From Prunus persica (taxonomy: Eukaryota > Streptophyta > Magnoliopsida > Rosales > Rosaceae), in assembly GCF_000346465.2 (NCBI RefSeq), contig NC_034013.1, forward strand, positions 10,296,137 through 10,360,136: DNA of 64,000 nt. The letters are read 5' to 3'. The translations under genes and the position numbers were made by a program. Each line of letters starts with the position of its first letter. The stretch's first letter is position 1. Below, piece after piece: positions 61,775-64,000 of this stretch. A model generated the notes under the pieces. The model was given only the letters and a program-made list of their open reading frames with translations, was not told the origin of the DNA and did not search any database.

Positions 61775-62574
61775 TATATTATTATTAAAAAAAAAGTGTT
61801 GGGGGGTCTGGGACCTTACTGGTCCCTTAGTGGCCATTTGATTAAATTTGCGCAAGTACAATAAGAGCTAGAATTTCTCTTATCTTTATTGAGACTTTTG
61901 TTGATGTTGATCAGTGGTTATCTACAATAACTAATAATTATAGTGGAGAGGACATTGTGGTTGTGGGCAATGGATGGGGTCCGAAATTATAAATGCACTA
62001 TAAAGTTTCCAACACAAAAAACCAACACCATTGGCCTTTTCCCTTTCTCCAACGGCATTACTAAACTTGGTTATAGACCTATAGCAAACTAATGATGATG
62101 GAGTAGAATTGTATGGAATATCCTCCTTCAAAAATATAGAAAAGTTTTATCTCTTTGAGATGCCGTATATGGACTGGTGCAAGGCTAATGGTGAGAAGTT
62201 TCTTGGCTCTTTATTGAGACTTGCTATTGCTAGTTGGATAATTCCCATCGATACTGCCTGCTTAGTGCTCCTTAATTTAGTCAGGTCAATTAATTAACAA
62301 CTGGCCTAACCCTTAATTATGTGGTGGAAAGAGTAGGTAGATAGAGCTGTACGTTCATAGCCAGCCCAACCCAAGTATACTCCAACTCTAAAACTAAGCT
62401 CACCAAACTAATTAAGGGAGCGAGTGGATCCTAAAGCTGGCTGACTAACTTCATCAACTTGTACAAGTCGAAGTAAACCACACCATGTCGAAACTTGGTC
62501 AATTTTCACCTTTTTTCTTTTTCTAAATCAATTGTGACATTTAAAGAAGATTTAAACTCAGAAAATCTAACTTG
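61775..62574. other. Intergenic spacer
   Basis: No recognised gene. Short open frames near 61931-62300 lack family features. Confidence 0.4.
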
Positions 62575-62582
62575 TCTTTGGT

Positions 62583-62701
62583 TGGGGTTTTTTTTTTTTT
62601 TTTTTGAGACATGCGATATTCAAGGAGATGAAATCAAACCTAAGATCTCGATGCAAGGGTAATACATTTAACTACTTAAGCTACAAACCCTTTGCACCTC
62701 T
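62583..62701 (-). mobile_element. tRNA-derived SINE with poly-A tail
   Basis: On the minus strand it starts near AGGTGCAAAGGG, has an A-box-like TAGCTTAAGTAGTTAA and a B-box-like TTAGGTTTGATTTC, and ends in a run of 18 A (62588-62605). An 8-bp direct repeat, TCTTTGGT, occurs at 62575-62582 and 62702-62709 and is a plausible target duplication. Confidence 0.68.
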
Positions 62702-62709
62702 TCTTTGGT

Positions 62710-63095
62710 AGTTGATGAATAGCTATGTATATTTTCCGTTTATTAATAAAGAGAAATTCAAATTAAGAATATGTTATAATATTGTATTTAATGGTGTTTT
62801 TCGTTACACAATTTTTGCTTAATCACATTTTGTCTCATAACTGACTTAATTTGTAAAATAAAATTACATGTGAGACATTACCTACTCCCCGTGGACAAAG
62901 TCTCTCATCACTTTTTCTGATCTCGTGATAAAACGAAGAAGAAGAAATATTGGTCCTATTTCCATGCGTGGAACAATGAGCTAAGAAAGTGACGTCCTTT
63001 TCATATTTATAATATGTCATATATGTCGCCATGCCCTGCTCTATATAAGCTTAAGAGACCTTAACAACAAATGCATAAAAAAAACAAATTGCATT
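62710..63095. other. Promoter region of the thaumatin-like gene
   Basis: AT-rich upstream DNA. A TATA box (CTATATAAG) lies at 63041-63049, about 50 bases before the start codon, so the 5' leader is short. Confidence 0.6.
63041..63049 (+). promoter_or_regulatory. TATA box of the thaumatin-like gene
   Basis: CTATATAAG at a distance consistent with transcription starting near 63070-63075, shortly before the ATG at 63096. Confidence 0.7.
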
Positions 63096-63773
63096 ATGAG
63101 AATCCTCAAGAACCTCCCAGCCTTCTGCATCCTATGTGCCACTCTCTTCTTTGCATCAACCAATGCAGCTAGATTCGATATCCGAAACAACTGCCCCTTC
63201 ACAGTCTGGGCAGCAGCCGTGCCAGGCGGTGGACGCCAACTTAATAGAGGCCAAAGTTGGGCCCTAGATGTGCGTGCCGGAACCCAAGGGGCTCGCATTT
63301 GGGCCCGAACTGGATGCAGCTTTGATGGAGCCGGACGTGGGAGATGTCAAACAGGTGATTGTGGGGGTGTCCTCCAATGCCAAGCCTATGGCCAACCCCC
63401 AAACACCCTAGCTGAGTATGCCCTTAACCAGTACAACAACTTGGATTTCTTTGACATTTCCCTTGTTGATGGCTTCAACGTCCCTATGGACTTTAGCCCC
63501 ACGTCTAATGGGTGCACCAAGGGCATCAGATGTACCGCTGATATTAATGGGCAGTGTCCTAACCAACTGAGGGCTCAAGGAGGCTGCAACAACCCTTGCA
63601 CTGTGTTCAGGACTGATAAATATTGCTGCAATTCTGGGAGCTGTGGCCCAACAGACTTGTCTAGGTTTTTTAAGGATCGGTGCCCGAGTGCTTATAGCTA
63701 CCCGAAGGATGATCCAACGAGCACATTTACATGCCCTGGCGGGACCAACTATAGGGTTGTGTTCTGCCCATGA
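63096..63773 (+). CDS. Thaumatin-like protein (PR-5 family)
   Basis: A single-exon gene of 225 codons plus stop. Residues 1-24 form a signal peptide (cleavage probably after STNA), and the mature part starts [16 protein letters not shown]. The mature chain has 16 cysteines, as in the classical eight-disulfide thaumatin fold, and contains the family signature [12 protein letters not shown]. It ends [15 protein letters not shown] with no C-terminal vacuolar extension, which suggests secretion to the apoplast. PR-5 proteins are stress- and pathogen-induced, and several bind or hydrolyse fungal beta-1,3-glucans; in fruits they are also known allergens. The start was chosen at the first ATG after the TATA box. 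A broken relative lies at 47116, so this was probably a small tandem family. Confidence 0.96.
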   Translation: MRILKNLPAFCILCATLFFASTNAARFDIRNNCPFTVWAAAVPGGGRQLNRGQSWALDVRAGTQGARIWARTGCSFDGAGRGRCQTGDCGGVLQCQAYGQPPNTLAEYALNQYNNLDFFDISLVDGFNVPMDFSPTSNGCTKGIRCTADINGQCPNQLRAQGGCNNPCTVFRTDKYCCNSGSCGPTDLSRFFKDRCPSAYSYPKDDPTSTFTCPGGTNYRVVFCP

Positions 63774-64000
63774 AGCAGATACATCTTCTAGGTTTATAAT
63801 ATCTATGAATAAGTCTGTGATCAAATAAAATTATGGTCTGAGCTGAGGGCTTGTACTCTCACACTTGAGTACAGTCATATCATAATTAACATCAAAGATG
63901 AATGTATCCTGCTTTGGATTCAGAATATTTTTCTTAATACTTGTCGATTTTGCTTCATTGGTTATTGCTTTTTCTATCACCGAAAGGTATATCTTCAGTG
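63774..64000. other. 3' flank of the thaumatin-like gene
   Basis: Probable 3' UTR, with an AATAAA-type signal (CAAATAAAATT near 63822). Nothing else is visible before the window ends. Confidence 0.5.

Overview
This is a plant nuclear window, almost certainly a core eudicot. Genes have many short GT-AG introns, the intergenic DNA is AT-rich, and every recognisable protein belongs to a plant family. The transposable elements (TRIM, Copia, long LTRs, a 9-bp-TSD MITE, a Helitron, SINEs) and the thaumatin-like protein would suit Rosaceae, but that assignment is inference. All intron-exon models were spliced by eye; each listed multi-exon gene closes to an unbroken reading frame.

Layout of the gene-rich part (0.5-45.1 kb): rhomboid protease (minus, 564-2982); 60S ribosomal protein L24 (minus, 8768-9600); RING-H2 ubiquitin ligase with membrane segments (plus, 11214-14250); a 26-exon DUF810/MUN-domain protein (plus, 15464-28408); a single-exon C2-domain protein (minus, 30442-31080); a class B heat-shock factor of HSFB2 type with heat-shock elements upstream (minus, 34671-35771); UDP-glucose 4-epimerase (minus, 38797-41475); and a three-repeat MYB3R cell-cycle regulator with an E2F-type site upstream (minus, 42531-45075). 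The order rhomboid / RING / DUF810 / HSFB2 / UGE looks like an ancestral block that Arabidopsis keeps in pieces on chromosomes 1 and 4.

From about 45 kb onward the window is accessory DNA: a decayed thaumatin-like pseudogene ended by a foldback element (47.1-47.7 kb), a complete TRIM (50380-50964), two very long solo-LTR-like elements with perfect 5-bp target duplications (51242-53829 and 54122-57247), and a deleted Copia element with broken gag (57248-60315). A short Helitron and a SINE follow, and then an intact secreted thaumatin-like protein (63096-63773).

The most unusual structure is a seven-unit array in the second long LTR (55041-55444). Each unit is a hairpin whose loop sequence is conserved, while its stem sequence differs from unit to unit and changes on both arms together. 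Other points worth checking are a GC-AG first intron in the DUF810 gene, a stop-free 105-nt intron inside the HSF DNA-binding domain, the E2F site plus palindromic MYB sites upstream of the MYB3R gene, and an 876-bp MITE with a perfect 9-bp duplication.
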